The notes beneath the pieces were generated by a model. The model worked only from the letters and a program-made list of their open reading frames with translations. It ran no database searches and was not told where the DNA came from. The translations under genes were made by a program, and so were the position numbers. This document shows, piece by piece, positions 24,401-33,596 of a DNA stretch of 64,000 nt (its first letter is position 1; each line of letters starts with the position of its first letter). The stretch is from Bradyrhizobium sp. SSBR45G. GTDB lineage: Bacteria > Pseudomonadota > Alphaproteobacteria > Rhizobiales > Xanthobacteraceae. The stretch lies in the NCBI RefSeq assembly GCF_030159255.1, contig NZ_BSCT01000029.1, forward strand, positions 49,255 through 113,254. Direction: 5' to 3'.

Positions 24401-25717
24401 ATGCGAAGCTCTTCGACTGCCTTGCGCGTCACCTTCAGTGCGCTTGCAACCTCGTTCATGCTGGTTGTCAGCGCATCAGCGCAAATGGCGCCGGAGGCCG
24501 CGGCGCCGCGGCCGAGGCCCGCGCCGTCCTTGCGCGCCGCTTCCTGCCATAACGGCCAGAGCTTCGACCGTTTTCTCGCCGAGCTGAAGCAGCGCGCTGT
24601 GGCCGAGGGCGTGTCGCAGCGCGCGATCGCGGCGGCCTCACCCTACCTCACCTACGATCAGGGCATCGTCAACCGCGACCGCGGCCAGCGCGTGTTCGGC
24701 CAGCTGTTCACCGAGTTCGCCGGCCGCATGGCCGCAAGCTACCGGATGCAGAACGGCCAGCAGCACATCAAGATTCATGCGGCGGCGTTCGCGCGCGCCG
24801 AGAAGGAGTATGGCGTGCCGCCGGCCGTCATCGCCGCGTTCTGGGGCCTTGAGAGCGACTTCGGCTCCAACATGGGCAACCTGCCGGTGCTGCCGTCACT
24901 GGTGTCGCTGGCCTACGACTGCCGCCGCAGCGAGCGCTTCCAGAACGAGACCATCGCCGCGCTCAAGGTCATCGACCGCGGCGATCTCTCGCCACCGGAG
25001 ATGATCGGCTCCTGGGCCGGCGAGCTCGGCCAGACCCAGTTCCTGCCGACGCACTACGTCACCTATGCGGTCGACTATGACGGCGACGGCCGCCGCGACC
25101 TGCTGCGCAGTCCGTCGGACGTGATCGGCTCGACTGCGAACTACATCGCCACGGGGCTGAAATGGCGCCGCGGCGAGCCGTGGCTGGAAGAAGTCCGCGT
25201 GCCCCAGAGCTTCCCCTGGGAGCAGGCGGATCTCACCGTCAAGGCGCCGCGCAGCAAATGGGCGGGCCTTGGCGTGAGCTACGCCGACGGGCGGCCGCTG
25301 CCGAACGATGCGCTCGAAGCCTCCGTGTTGCTGCCGATGGGCCGCAACGGTCCCGCGTTCCTGGCCTATGCCAACTTCGCCGCCTATACCGAGTGGAACA
25401 ACTCCCTGATCTATTCGACCACAGCCGGCTATCTCGCGTCCCGCATCGCCGGCGCGGCGCCGATGCGCAAGCCCTCGACCCCGGTCGCGCAGATGCCGTT
25501 CAACGAGATCAAGGAATTGCAGCAGCTGCTCGTGAAGGCGGGCTTCGACGTCGGCAAGGTCGACGGTGTGCTGGGCCAGCAGAGCCGCATTGCGGTCAAG
25601 ACGATGCAGTTGCGGCTCGGCCTGCCCGCCGACTCCTGGCCGACGGCCGAGCTGCTTGCACGGATGCGCGGCACGCCGCGCGCGGCCGCGCCCACAGCGG
25701 CAACCGCGACGCGCTGA
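24401..25717 (+). CDS. Lytic murein transglycosylase with peptidoglycan-binding domain (MltB family)
   Basis: The 438-residue protein cleaves peptidoglycan glycan strands. After a signal peptide (cut near SASA-QMAP) comes the SLT_2/MltB domain: FWGLESDFGSNMG near residue 148 with the catalytic Glu, then SWAGELGQTQFLPTHYVTYA near 202. A PG_binding_1 domain closes the protein (residues 365-425, LQQLLVKAGFDVGKVDGVLG). It is periplasmic; there is no lipobox, unlike E. coli MltB. A Cys at residue 49 follows the signal region but is not in a lipobox context. Confidence 0.93.
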   Translation: MRSSSTALRVTFSALATSFMLVVSASAQMAPEAAAPRPRPAPSLRAASCHNGQSFDRFLAELKQRAVAEGVSQRAIAAASPYLTYDQGIVNRDRGQRVFGQLFTEFAGRMAASYRMQNGQQHIKIHAAAFARAEKEYGVPPAVIAAFWGLESDFGSNMGNLPVLPSLVSLAYDCRRSERFQNETIAALKVIDRGDLSPPEMIGSWAGELGQTQFLPTHYVTYAVDYDGDGRRDLLRSPSDVIGSTANYIATGLKWRRGEPWLEEVRVPQSFPWEQADLTVKAPRSKWAGLGVSYADGRPLPNDALEASVLLPMGRNGPAFLAYANFAAYTEWNNSLIYSTTAGYLASRIAGAAPMRKPSTPVAQMPFNEIKELQQLLVKAGFDVGKVDGVLGQQSRIAVKTMQLRLGLPADSWPTAELLARMRGTPRAAAPTAATATR

Positions 25718-25918
25718 TCGCCGGCGCCGCATTGACCGATCCCGACGATGGCCCACACCTCGTCGCATTTGCGCTTCGTCCATCATACGAAATACGAGCT
25801 GGGAAAGAACTTTCCCAAAATCGCCCGAACATTAGAAAGATGCAGTTGCATTATCTTGGAGACAGCCCCATGTCCGTGGGGCGCTTCATTGCGACGTCTC
25901 CTTCAAGCGAGAGCATCC

Positions 25919-26422
25919 ATGTCCTTCTACGACGCCACCGTCCCGGCTTACCTTCAGATCCTCACCAGCCTCTCCGGCCTGCTGACCAAGGCCGAAGCCC
26001 ATTGCGAGACGAAGAAAATCGAGCCTGAGGTGCTGCTCGGCGCCGGGCTCTATCCGGACATGCTGCCGTTTTCGAAGCAGATCCAGCTCGCTTGCGATTT
26101 CGCCGCCAAGGGCTGTGCCCGCCTCACCCATAGCGAAGTGCCGGTCACGCCCGACACCGAGAAGAGTTTTGCCGAGCTGCGCCAGCGGCTCGCCAAGACC
26201 ATCGATGATCTGAAGCGCTTCACGCCCGCGCAATTCGAGGGCGCCGACAGCCGCGACGTCACCTTCCCGACCGGCGCGACGACCAGCATGACGTTGAAGG
26301 GCCAGGAATTCGTCAACCGCGTCTCATTTCCGAACTTTTATTTCCACGCCGCGATTGCCCACGGCATTCTCAGACATAACGGCGTCGAGATTGGAAAACG
26401 GGATTTTCTGGGCGTCGCCTGA
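25919..26422 (+). CDS. DUF1993 protein
   Basis: The 167-residue cytoplasmic protein matches the DUF1993 family (helical bundle, possibly DinB-like fold): MSFYDATVPAYLQILTSLSG at the start, LPFSKQIQLACDFAAKGCAR near residue 50 and VSFPNFYFHAAIAHGILRHN near the end. The ATG at 25919 is the one family members use; an upstream in-frame extension is not conserved-looking. Function is unknown. Convergent with the ABC permease gene that follows. Confidence 0.88.
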   Translation: MSFYDATVPAYLQILTSLSGLLTKAEAHCETKKIEPEVLLGAGLYPDMLPFSKQIQLACDFAAKGCARLTHSEVPVTPDTEKSFAELRQRLAKTIDDLKRFTPAQFEGADSRDVTFPTGATTSMTLKGQEFVNRVSFPNFYFHAAIAHGILRHNGVEIGKRDFLGVA

Positions 26423-26535
26423 GCCCGCTTTCGCGTTCTGCAGCAGGCAACTCGGATGGCCTGCTGCGGCAGCCGATCGCGGACTCCGTCGGCATCGGAC
26501 GACTCTCGATAGATGCCGGATGTCTGAGAAGAGAC

Positions 26536-27486
26536 TCAGCGCTCCTGTTCACGACCGCTCGCAGCCGTGATGACCGCGACGATGATCAACCCCGTCAGGA
26601 CCAGGCGGACGCCGGCGCTGACACCGAAGGTGTTGAGCATCGTCAGCAGCAGCACGAGGAACAGCGCCGCGCCGAACAGACCGGGGATGTTCGCCTTGCC
26701 GCCCGCGACCGACGTGCCGCCAATGACGACCACGGCGATGGATGCGAGCAGATATTCGTTGCCGATGTCGACATTGGCGCCGCGGAAATAGCCGGCCAGC
26801 AGCGCACCGTCGATGCCGCCGAGCGTCCCGCACAGCACGTAGCTGGCAAAGCGCACCCGATCGACCCTAATGCCGGCGAGACACGCGGCGCGCATGTTCT
26901 GTCCGATCGCCAGCACGGAACGGCCGAACACCGTGCGTTGCAGAACGACGTTCGCACCGATCATGAACAGCACCGTCAGCACGGCCAGCAGGGGAATGCC
27001 GAGCAGCTGGATGTTGGTGAAATCGGCAAAGCCGGGCGGCGGCTTGATCTGGAGCCCGCGACCATAGCTGATGTCGATCGACTGGATGACGAAGCTGGCC
27101 GAGAGCGTCGCGATGATCGGTGGAATCCGCAGCGCCTGGATCAGCAGATAGTTCGCCGCGCCGATCGCCGCGCCGCACGCGAGCGCGGCGATCAGGCCGA
27201 GCGCGATACGCTGATCGTCGCCGCCCATCACCGTCATCGCCACCGCGCTGGCAAGCCCGATATTGGCCGGCAGCGACAGGTCGACATTCCCCGGCCCCAG
27301 CGTGATCACGAACATCTGGCCGACACCGACCACGACCGTGAACACCGCCAGCGAGAGGGCGGCCGTCAGCATGCCGCCTGCGCCGTAGCCGCCGGTGAAG
27401 AAGATCGCCGCCAGCCACACCGCGAAGGCGCCCATGTACGACCAGATCCAAGGTCGGGCGAGAGCCTGGCCGAGCGCCCTCTTCAT
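26536..27486 (-). CDS. Sugar ABC transporter permease (RbsC/BPD_transp_2 family), second
   Basis: The 316-residue inner-membrane protein has 8-10 hydrophobic helices and the ribose-type permease signatures, with GAANYLLIQALRIPPIIATL near residue 110 and YLLASIAVVVIGGTSVAGGK near 250. The ATG overlaps the stop of the first permease gene by four bases. It would pair with that permease as a heterodimer under the ATPase encoded upstream. The substrate is not determined; family members move pentoses, hexoses and autoinducer-2. Confidence 0.92.
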   Translation of the reverse strand: MKRALGQALARPWIWSYMGAFAVWLAAIFFTGGYGAGGMLTAALSLAVFTVVVGVGQMFVITLGPGNVDLSLPANIGLASAVAMTVMGGDDQRIALGLIAALACGAAIGAANYLLIQALRIPPIIATLSASFVIQSIDISYGRGLQIKPPPGFADFTNIQLLGIPLLAVLTVLFMIGANVVLQRTVFGRSVLAIGQNMRAACLAGIRVDRVRFASYVLCGTLGGIDGALLAGYFRGANVDIGNEYLLASIAVVVIGGTSVAGGKANIPGLFGAALFLVLLLTMLNTFGVSAGVRLVLTGLIIVAVITAASGREQER

Positions 27487-28466
27487 CGCTCCGCATCCTT
27501 CCTGCTGATCAGCACGCGGGCGGCGAGCACGACGATCAGGATGGCGCCGTTGGCAGCGACCTGCCAGTCCGGCGGAATACGCATGAAGGTGAGCAGCGGC
27601 GAGGCCGCAAGGGCCAGCGTCAGGGCACCGATCACGGCACCGATCGGCGAGACCCGGCCGCCGACGAACTCGCCGCCACCGAGGATGACCCCGGCGATGG
27701 ACAACATCGTGTAGCCGTTGCCGATGTTGGCGTCGCCGGAGGTCGTGGTGCCGATCAGGGCGAGCCCCGACAGCACACCGAACAGGCCGGCACAGGCAAA
27801 CAGCGCCATCTTCGCTTTCAGCAGCGACCAGCCGGCCCTGCCGATGGCGACGGAATTGCCGCCGGTCCCCCGCAGGATGGCGCCGTAGGACGTGCGCATC
27901 AGCCCGACATAGGCGACCGCGGCGATTGCGGCCGCCGCCAGGATCGGAAACGGCACGAGCGGCGGCTTGATGCTCATCACCGCCAGCAGCCAGTCCGGGG
28001 CTTTGCCACCGGGCTTCGGCAGCATCAGGATGGCAAGTCCCTGCCAGACGAAGCTCATGCCGAGCGTGACGACGATCGAAGGCAGGTTGCGCAGATGGAT
28101 CAGTGCGCCGAGGCCCGCATAGGCCGCGATGCAACCGAGCAGCGTGACCATCCCGAGCAGCGGGGTCTCGCGCAGCCAGGTCGCGGTGACGCAGCCTACG
28201 AAGCCGACAAATGCGCCGATCGACAGATCGAGGTCGTTGCCGGCGATCACGAACATCTGCGCCACTGTCGCCAGCGCAATCGGCACCGCGAGGTTGAGCA
28301 TCAGGGTGAAGCCGAAATAGCTGATGGCGCGCGGATTGAGCCAGGCGATGCCGATCAGCACCAGGGCCAGCGACAGAGCCGGCAGGAGGGCCCGCAGCAG
28401 CCGCGGCAGATTGTGCGCGCCGAGCATGGACCCGGCCTGTTTCGCGGACACGTTCACAGAGGCCAT
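27483..28466 (-). CDS. Sugar ABC transporter permease (RbsC/BPD_transp_2 family), first
   Basis: The 327-residue inner-membrane permease has about nine hydrophobic segments and the family pattern VAQMFVIAGNDLDLSIGAFV near residue 70 (the conserved GxxDLSxG) plus GYTMLSIAGVILGGGEFVGG near 240. It lies four bases after the ATPase gene stop and overlaps the next permease, so all are in one operon running from the binding protein gene. Confidence 0.93.
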   Translation of the reverse strand: MASVNVSAKQAGSMLGAHNLPRLLRALLPALSLALVLIGIAWLNPRAISYFGFTLMLNLAVPIALATVAQMFVIAGNDLDLSIGAFVGFVGCVTATWLRETPLLGMVTLLGCIAAYAGLGALIHLRNLPSIVVTLGMSFVWQGLAILMLPKPGGKAPDWLLAVMSIKPPLVPFPILAAAAIAAVAYVGLMRTSYGAILRGTGGNSVAIGRAGWSLLKAKMALFACAGLFGVLSGLALIGTTTSGDANIGNGYTMLSIAGVILGGGEFVGGRVSPIGAVIGALTLALAASPLLTFMRIPPDWQVAANGAILIVVLAARVLISRKDAER

Positions 28467-28470
28467 GCGT

Positions 28471-29940
28471 TCAGCCCGCTTCCGCGAATGATGACTGGAT
28501 GACCTTCTGCTCGGTCAGTTCCTCGCGGGTCAGGTCGGCCACGATCGCATCGTTGCGAAAGACATAAACGTGGTCGCATTGCTTCAACTCATCGGTCTCC
28601 GTGGTGTACCACAGGAAGGTGCGGCCATGGTCCGCCTCGGCGCGGATGAGGTCGTAGACCTCGCGCTTGGTGCCGACATCGACCCCGCGCATCGGATCGT
28701 CCATAAGCACGATGCGCGCGTCCGAGCCGAGGGCGCGGGCAAACAAGACCTTCTGCTGATTGCCGCCCGACAGAGACAGGATGTTGTTGCGAACATCGGG
28801 TGTGCGGATCCGGATCTTGTCGCGCCACTGCAAGGCGAGCGCCTGCTCCCGTCCCGGCGAGATCAGCAAGCCCTGGCGCAGGCTGGACAGCGAGCGCACG
28901 GCGATGTTTTCCGCAATCGACCACAGCGGAAAGACACCGTCGGCCTGGCGATCACCGGCGACCAGGGCCACGCTTGCCGTGATCTCAACCCCGCTCACCG
29001 CGCGGCTCGCAGCCGCGAACACCGCGAGCAGCAGCTCGGTCTGGCCATGGCCGGCGAGACCGGCGAGGCCGATGATCTCGCCCTCATGCGCCACCAGCTC
29101 TCCAGCACCGCTCTGGCGCCTTGGACGGGCCCGCACGCGCAGTGGCGATCGTCCGCGGGCGTGCCCCTGATCGGCCTTGGCCTCGCGCGCATGGGCCTCG
29201 ACGTCGCCCATCGCCGCAACCAGCCCTTCACGGTCGAACGACGCAGCCGGCGCGTCGGCGACGGTCCGGCCGTCGCGCATCACCACGATGCGATCGCAAT
29301 TCGCGAGCACCTCCCCGAGCAGGTGCGAGATGAAGATGCAGCTGGCGCCCTCGGCGACCACGCGGCGCACGAAGCCGAGCAACTGCCCGGCAGTGTGGCC
29401 GTCGAGCGAGGACGTCGGCTCGTCGAGGATGACCAGCCGCACCGGCTCATCGGTCACGGTGAAGGCGCGCGCGACCTCCACCATCTGGCGCCGCCCGATC
29501 GGGAGGTCCTGAACCAGATCGGACGCCGCGATGCCGTGACCGGGGAAGATGGCATCGAGCTTGTCGCGGATCAGCCGCCCGGCCTTCCGCCGCCAGGAGA
29601 AGCCGGTGAGCGACGGATGAAAAACGCGGGTGTTCTCGGCGACCGTCAGGTTGGGGCACAGCGAGAGCTCCTGGAACACGCAGCGGACGCCCAGCCCCTT
29701 CGCAACTCCCGGCGAATAGCCGGCCGGCTCCACGCCACCGATCTTAAGATGCCCGCGATCGGCCGCGGCCGTGCCGGCAAGGATATGCATCAGCGTCGAC
29801 TTGCCTGCGCCATTGTGTCCGACGAGCCCGAGGCATTCGCCAGCGGCGAGCATGAGGTCGACGCCGCCAAGGGCCCGGACGGCACCGAAATGCTTTTCGA
29901 TGCCGTCCAGTCTGACCAGCTCAGGCCGCGTCACGGTCAT
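28471..29940 (-). CDS. Sugar ABC transporter ATP-binding protein (two ATPase domains)
   Basis: The 489-residue cytoplasmic protein has the tandem ATPase layout of RbsA/MglA. Domain 1 has Walker A GHNGAGKST (residues 41-49), signature-like LPIGRRQMVEVARA and Walker B LVILDEPTSSLD. Domain 2 has a degenerate Walker A (GLAGHGQTE), a good LSGGNQQKV signature and a Walker B reading IVLMDDP, with Asp in place of the catalytic Glu; this asymmetry is common in the family. The linker around residues 240-275 is Arg-rich and shorter than usual. It drives the two permeases that follow. Confidence 0.93.
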   Translation of the reverse strand: MTVTRPELVRLDGIEKHFGAVRALGGVDLMLAAGECLGLVGHNGAGKSTLMHILAGTAAADRGHLKIGGVEPAGYSPGVAKGLGVRCVFQELSLCPNLTVAENTRVFHPSLTGFSWRRKAGRLIRDKLDAIFPGHGIAASDLVQDLPIGRRQMVEVARAFTVTDEPVRLVILDEPTSSLDGHTAGQLLGFVRRVVAEGASCIFISHLLGEVLANCDRIVVMRDGRTVADAPAASFDREGLVAAMGDVEAHAREAKADQGHARGRSPLRVRARPRRQSGAGELVAHEGEIIGLAGLAGHGQTELLLAVFAAASRAVSGVEITASVALVAGDRQADGVFPLWSIAENIAVRSLSSLRQGLLISPGREQALALQWRDKIRIRTPDVRNNILSLSGGNQQKVLFARALGSDARIVLMDDPMRGVDVGTKREVYDLIRAEADHGRTFLWYTTETDELKQCDHVYVFRNDAIVADLTREELTEQKVIQSSFAEAG

Positions 29941-29979
29941 TCGGCGCCTGCATCTGCGAACCGCGTCCCCGATCGGCCG

Positions 29980-31002
29980 TCACTTCATGTTGGCCTTGAT
30001 CGCCGCGATCGCTTCGGCCTGCGTGTATTCGTGGCTGGCAACGCCGCCCTTCGGAATGTTGGGCAATTCAGTCTCGAAGGTGTCCTGCGTGAACGCGAGG
30101 TAGGGCACCAGCAGATCGTGAGGAATGCTCTTGTTGCCGTCCAGCACCTGCTGGGCAACCCAGAACGCCAAGGTCGATACGCCAGGTGCGATGGAGGCGG
30201 ACCAAGTGGCGTAGCCGTCCTTGGCCTTCTGCTCCTTCCACCACTGCAGTTCGTCCTGGCGGTTGCCCATGATGATGGTGGGGCGCGGCTTGCCGGCAGC
30301 GGCAAACGCCTGCGCCGCGCCATAGCCGTCACCGCCCTGATCGACCACACCGACGATGTCGGGCAGCGACGGCAGCACGGTCGCCACCGCCTTCTGCGCC
30401 GTCGTCTGATCCCAGTCGCCGGTGACCGACGCCACGATCTTGAACTGGGGGTGCGCCTTCACGCCTTCGAGAATTCCGGCGTGGATGGCGTCGTCGATCG
30501 AGGTCCCCGCCAGCCCGCGGATTTCGAGCAGATTGCCGCCCTTGGGCTGGAACTTCGCCATCTCCACGACCTCCTGATTCCCCATCGCCTTGAAGTCGAC
30601 GACGACCCGATAGGCGCAGGGCTCGGTGACGATGCCGTCGAACGACACCACGACGATGCCGGCATTGCAGGCCTGCTTGACGGCGCCGTTCAATGCATCA
30701 GGCGAAGAGGCATTGATGACGATCGCGTCATAGCCCTGCAGGATCAGGTTCTGGATCTGCGCTGCCTGCGTCGGCACCTCCTTGTCGGCAGTGGTGAAGA
30801 TGTCGGCGGCGGCGACCGCCTTGTCGGCGACGGCCTTCTTGGTCACGATCTCGTAGCTCTTGAGCATCGCCTGGCGCCAGGAGTTGCCCGCATAGTTGTT
30901 CGAAAACGCGATCTTCTTGCCGCTCGTGTCGGCATATGCCGCCCCGCCGACGATGGTGCTGACAACGGCGCACACGGCCGCGATCCCGATGCCGGACTTC
31001 AT
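29980..31002 (-). CDS. Sugar ABC transporter substrate-binding protein
   Basis: The 340-residue periplasmic protein has a signal peptide (cut near AAYA-DTS) and the periplasmic-binding-protein type 1 fold of the ribose group: GKKIAFSNNYAGNSWRQAML near residue 28, NLILQGYDAIVINASSPDAL near 84 and DIVGVVDQGGDGYGAAQAFA near 215. The ATG at 31002 follows GGGGAGG. As first gene of the operon it is made in excess of the membrane parts. The ligand is unknown; the binding-site Trp and Asp residues fit a sugar or sugar-like compound. Confidence 0.92.
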   Translation of the reverse strand: MKSGIGIAAVCAVVSTIVGGAAYADTSGKKIAFSNNYAGNSWRQAMLKSYEIVTKKAVADKAVAAADIFTTADKEVPTQAAQIQNLILQGYDAIVINASSPDALNGAVKQACNAGIVVVSFDGIVTEPCAYRVVVDFKAMGNQEVVEMAKFQPKGGNLLEIRGLAGTSIDDAIHAGILEGVKAHPQFKIVASVTGDWDQTTAQKAVATVLPSLPDIVGVVDQGGDGYGAAQAFAAAGKPRPTIIMGNRQDELQWWKEQKAKDGYATWSASIAPGVSTLAFWVAQQVLDGNKSIPHDLLVPYLAFTQDTFETELPNIPKGGVASHEYTQAEAIAAIKANMK

Positions 31003-31263
31003 GGATGGACCTCCCCTGGCGACCTTCATGCGGGCCGCGATGTTTTTTGCACGTCTCGATCGAGCGCAGGTCACGATATCGCCGCGCGGTTCCTTCGACA
31101 AGCTCGCACGCGCTGTGCGCGTGTTGGTCCCGGCGAGCGGACCGCATTGCTTCTCGCGCAGCATGCGCGGAACTCCCCCGCATTTTTGAATGGCTCGGCC
31201 CATTGTTCCCTGTGCGGCAATGCACAACTGGTCCCTGACCTGTCCTTGCAATGGAAAGAGCCG

Positions 31264-32361
31264 ATGAGCACATCCAAACTGTTCGAGCCGTACAAGCTCG
31301 GCCCGATCACCCTGGCCAATCGCGTCGTGATGGCGCCGCTGACGCGCAATCGCGCGGTGGCGGGCCTGGTGCCGAACCCGCTGGCCACGGACTATTATCG
31401 CCAGCGCGCCAGCGCCGGCCTGCTGATCACCGAAGCGAGCCAGATCTCGCAGCAGGGTCAGGGCTATCAGGACACCCCCGGCATCTATTCGAAGGAGCAG
31501 ATTGCCGGCTGGCGCAAGGTGACCGACGCCGTGCACGCCAAGGGCGGCCGCATCTTCATCCAGCTCTGGCACGTCGGCCGCATCTCGCACGTCTCGCTGC
31601 AGCCGAATGGCGGCGCGCCCGTCGCGCCCTCAGCCATCCCTGCCAAGACCAAGACCTTCGTCAACGGGACCTTCACCGACGTCTCCGCCCCGCGCGCGCT
31701 CGAGCTGGCGGAAATCCCCGGCATCGTCGAGGCGTTCAAGCAGGCCGCGCTGAATGCTGTCGAGGCCGGCTTCGACGGCGTTGAGATCCACGGCGCCAAC
31801 GGCTACCTGCTCGACCAGTTCGCCAAGGACGGCGCCAACAAGCGCACCGACGCCTATGGCGGATCGATCGAGAACCGCGCGCGGCTGATGCTCGAGGTCG
31901 CCAAGGCGGTCTCCGGCGCCATCGGCCCTGAGAAGACCGGCATCCGCATCTCGCCGGTGACGCCGGCTAACGACGTTTCCGATTCGAACCCGCAACCGCT
32001 GTTCGACTACATCGTCGACCAGCTCAACGCACTCAACCTCGTCTTCATCCACGTCATCGAGGGTGCGACCGGCGGACCGCGCGATGTCGCGCCGTTCGAC
32101 TACGCCTCGCTGCGCAAGCGATTCAAGGGCGCCTACATCGCCAACAACGGCTATGACCTTGCGCTGGCCAACAAACAGCTCGATGCCGATGCCGCCGACC
32201 TGATCGCGTTTGGCCGTCCCTTCATCGCCAACCCGGACCTGGTCGAACGGCTCAAGACCGGCGCAGTTCTCAACGAGCTCGACCGCGCGACGCTCTATGG
32301 CGGTGGCGAGAAGGGCTACACCGACTATCCGACGCTCAAGACGTCGCAGGCGGCGGAGTAG
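31264..32361 (+). CDS. Old Yellow Enzyme family NADH:flavin oxidoreductase
   Basis: The 365-residue FMN enzyme is of the NemA/OYE class, reducing activated C=C bonds or nitro groups with NAD(P)H. It is a TIM barrel with PITLANRVVMAPLTRNRA at the start, the active-site HGANGYLLDQF (His-x-x-Asn) near residue 178 and RTDAYGGSIENRARL near 194, and IAFGRPFIANPDLVERL near the end. Full length. It is divergent from the ABC transporter genes, with 261 bases between. Physiological substrate unknown. Confidence 0.94.
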   Translation: MSTSKLFEPYKLGPITLANRVVMAPLTRNRAVAGLVPNPLATDYYRQRASAGLLITEASQISQQGQGYQDTPGIYSKEQIAGWRKVTDAVHAKGGRIFIQLWHVGRISHVSLQPNGGAPVAPSAIPAKTKTFVNGTFTDVSAPRALELAEIPGIVEAFKQAALNAVEAGFDGVEIHGANGYLLDQFAKDGANKRTDAYGGSIENRARLMLEVAKAVSGAIGPEKTGIRISPVTPANDVSDSNPQPLFDYIVDQLNALNLVFIHVIEGATGGPRDVAPFDYASLRKRFKGAYIANNGYDLALANKQLDADAADLIAFGRPFIANPDLVERLKTGAVLNELDRATLYGGGEKGYTDYPTLKTSQAAE

Positions 32362-32374
32362 TCGCGTTCTCGGA

Positions 32375-32506
32375 GGGTGGGCAAAGCGCCCGCCTTGCAG
32401 CGCAGTCGCGTGCCCACCGCCCGCCCGTGGATGCGTTGCGGGAATGGTGGGCACGGCGCGCGATGGATTCGCATGACGCGATGTCTCGCGCGCGCCTTCG
32501 CCCACC
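32375..32506. repeat. GTGGGCA-type intergenic repeat, family 5 (copy A)
   Basis: The unit opens GGGTGGGCAAAGCG and closes CGCGCCTTCGCCCACC, with internal GTGCCCACC and GGTGGGCACGGCGCGCGATG. The same pieces in the same order occur at 33273-33403. The arms can pair, forming branched hairpins. Confidence 0.8.
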
Positions 32507-32542
32507 TGCTCCAGACAACGCACGATCTCGGCGACGCCGTGT

Positions 32543-32592
32543 AGAGCATGATCTTTTCGGAAACCGGTTGCCACTTTTCCGGATCATGCTCT
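32543..32592. repeat. AGAGCATGATC palindrome, family 6
   Basis: AGAGCATGATC at the left pairs with GATCATGCTCT at the right, with TTTTCGGAAACCGG and CCACTTTTCCG between. I recall this 50-base unit as very widespread in Rhizobiales. Its last two bases run into the stop codon of the next minus-strand gene. Confidence 0.85.
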
Positions 32593-33052
32593 AGGTCATG
32601 CTTCCCGGCAGGAAGCAGCGCACCTCGATGCGCAGCCCGGTATTGAGCTCGCGATAATACACCGGCCACACCATCGTGCGGCCGGCGCGATTGGGTTCGG
32701 TGACGACGGCATCGTCCGGCACGTTCCACCAGATGCCCTCGATGCGCACGCGGTAGCGGCCATCCTGCACCTCCCAGTCGATGTCCGAGAGCGCCGTTCC
32801 ATCGGCATCCGAACAGCACGGCCCCCTGCGCGAACGCAAGCTCTCGAACCATCCCTTCAGCGGCGAGTTGGCATGGCGTCCGTCGAGGTCGCGCGCCATC
32901 GCGTCGGGCAGCGGCAGGGACTGCAGACCGAGACCGCCCGCGAGCGCCGCGACAGCGATCGTCGTTCGCACCAGGCGAGCGAGGCCGGGCTGACGGAGGC
33001 TCCGCGAAAGGACTGAAATCATCGCCGCAAGGATTGAAGATCCGTCACTCAT
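32591..33052 (-). CDS. Secreted protein of unknown function
   Basis: The 153-residue protein has a hydrophobic export signal (TTIAVAALAGGLGLQSLPLP near residue 32) ending near AMARD. The mature part has SRRGPCCSDADGTALSDIDW with a Cys-Cys pair and a Trp-rich segment (RIEGIWWNVPDDAVVTEPNR) typical of a small conserved rhizobial family I cannot name. The ATG at 33052 follows GAGGTGGCG; an upstream Met at 33106 is possible. Its TAG stop overlaps the palindromic repeat at 32543-32592. Confidence 0.72.
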   Translation of the reverse strand: MSDGSSILAAMISVLSRSLRQPGLARLVRTTIAVAALAGGLGLQSLPLPDAMARDLDGRHANSPLKGWFESLRSRRGPCCSDADGTALSDIDWEVQDGRYRVRIEGIWWNVPDDAVVTEPNRAGRTMVWPVYYRELNTGLRIEVRCFLPGSMT

Positions 33053-33272
33053 GTCGCCACCTCGTTGCTCGATGCGAGAGATGCGCAATAGCTCGTCGAT
33101 CTTCATGGCGGAAGTTCGTAGTAAACAACGACGTTCGAAGGCGATCACGCAAGCGTCGAAAATTTCAGGACGGCGCAGCTCATTTGTTCACGATTATTAT
33201 AGGATTAGTTCCCGTCGACCGTGGTGAACGTGACCATAGTGATTGATGCTGCCGAGAACTCGCTGAGTCTAC

Positions 33273-33403
33273 GTAGGGCAGGCAAAGCGGCGCCGTCAGG
33301 CGGCGCGTGCCCACCATGCCAAGTCCCAACCATGGCGGTGGGCACGGCGCGCGATGGACCCTGCCTGTTTCGAAATGATCGGGCGCGCCTTTGCCCACCC
33401 TAC
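33273..33403. repeat. GTGGGCA-type intergenic repeat, family 5 (copy B)
   Basis: GTAGGGCAGGCAAAG at the left end and CTTTGCCCACCCTAC at the right end are complementary; inside are GTGCCCACCATGCC and GGTGGGCACGGCGCGCGATG, as in the copy at 32375-32506. Confidence 0.85.
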
Positions 33404-33543
33404 CGGCTGACGCAAGAGTGGACGCAGCGAGCCCAGCAACGGCGACACGGACGGAGACGGCACAGGTTCTGATCATCCTATCCGATGATCCGGAGGCTGG
33501 AGCAGGCGCCGCCCTCGCGTGGTGAGCGGGATGTGACCATGGA

Positions 33544-33569
33544 AAAGGCCGGGATCGCTCCCGGCCTTT
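33544..33569 (-). terminator. Terminator of the autotransporter gene
   Basis: AAAGGCCGGGA at 33544-33554 pairs perfectly with TCCCGGCCTTT at 33559-33569 over a four-base loop, and the minus strand continues with TTTTCC. It lies 28 bases after the autotransporter stop. Confidence 0.85.
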
Positions 33570-33596
33570 CCTGTCAGCCGGCAGAGACGAGCGCCC

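Larger units (their letters stand above)
33053..33596. other. Gene-free gap (544 bases)
   Basis: The gap holds AT-richer DNA near 33120-33220, a family 5 repeat and a strong terminator hairpin. I see no open frame with a family signature. Confidence 0.6.

Noticed and set aside
22765..24459. 564-codon minus-strand open frame opposite pgm
   Set aside because: Antisense to a certain gene, with no recognisable domain.
28570..31260. Long plus-strand open frame running across the ABC transporter genes and into the Old Yellow Enzyme gene
   Set aside because: It is antisense to three clear ABC genes, rich in Arg/Gly/His, and only the part after 31264 (Old Yellow Enzyme) has family motifs. High GC makes such antisense frames common.
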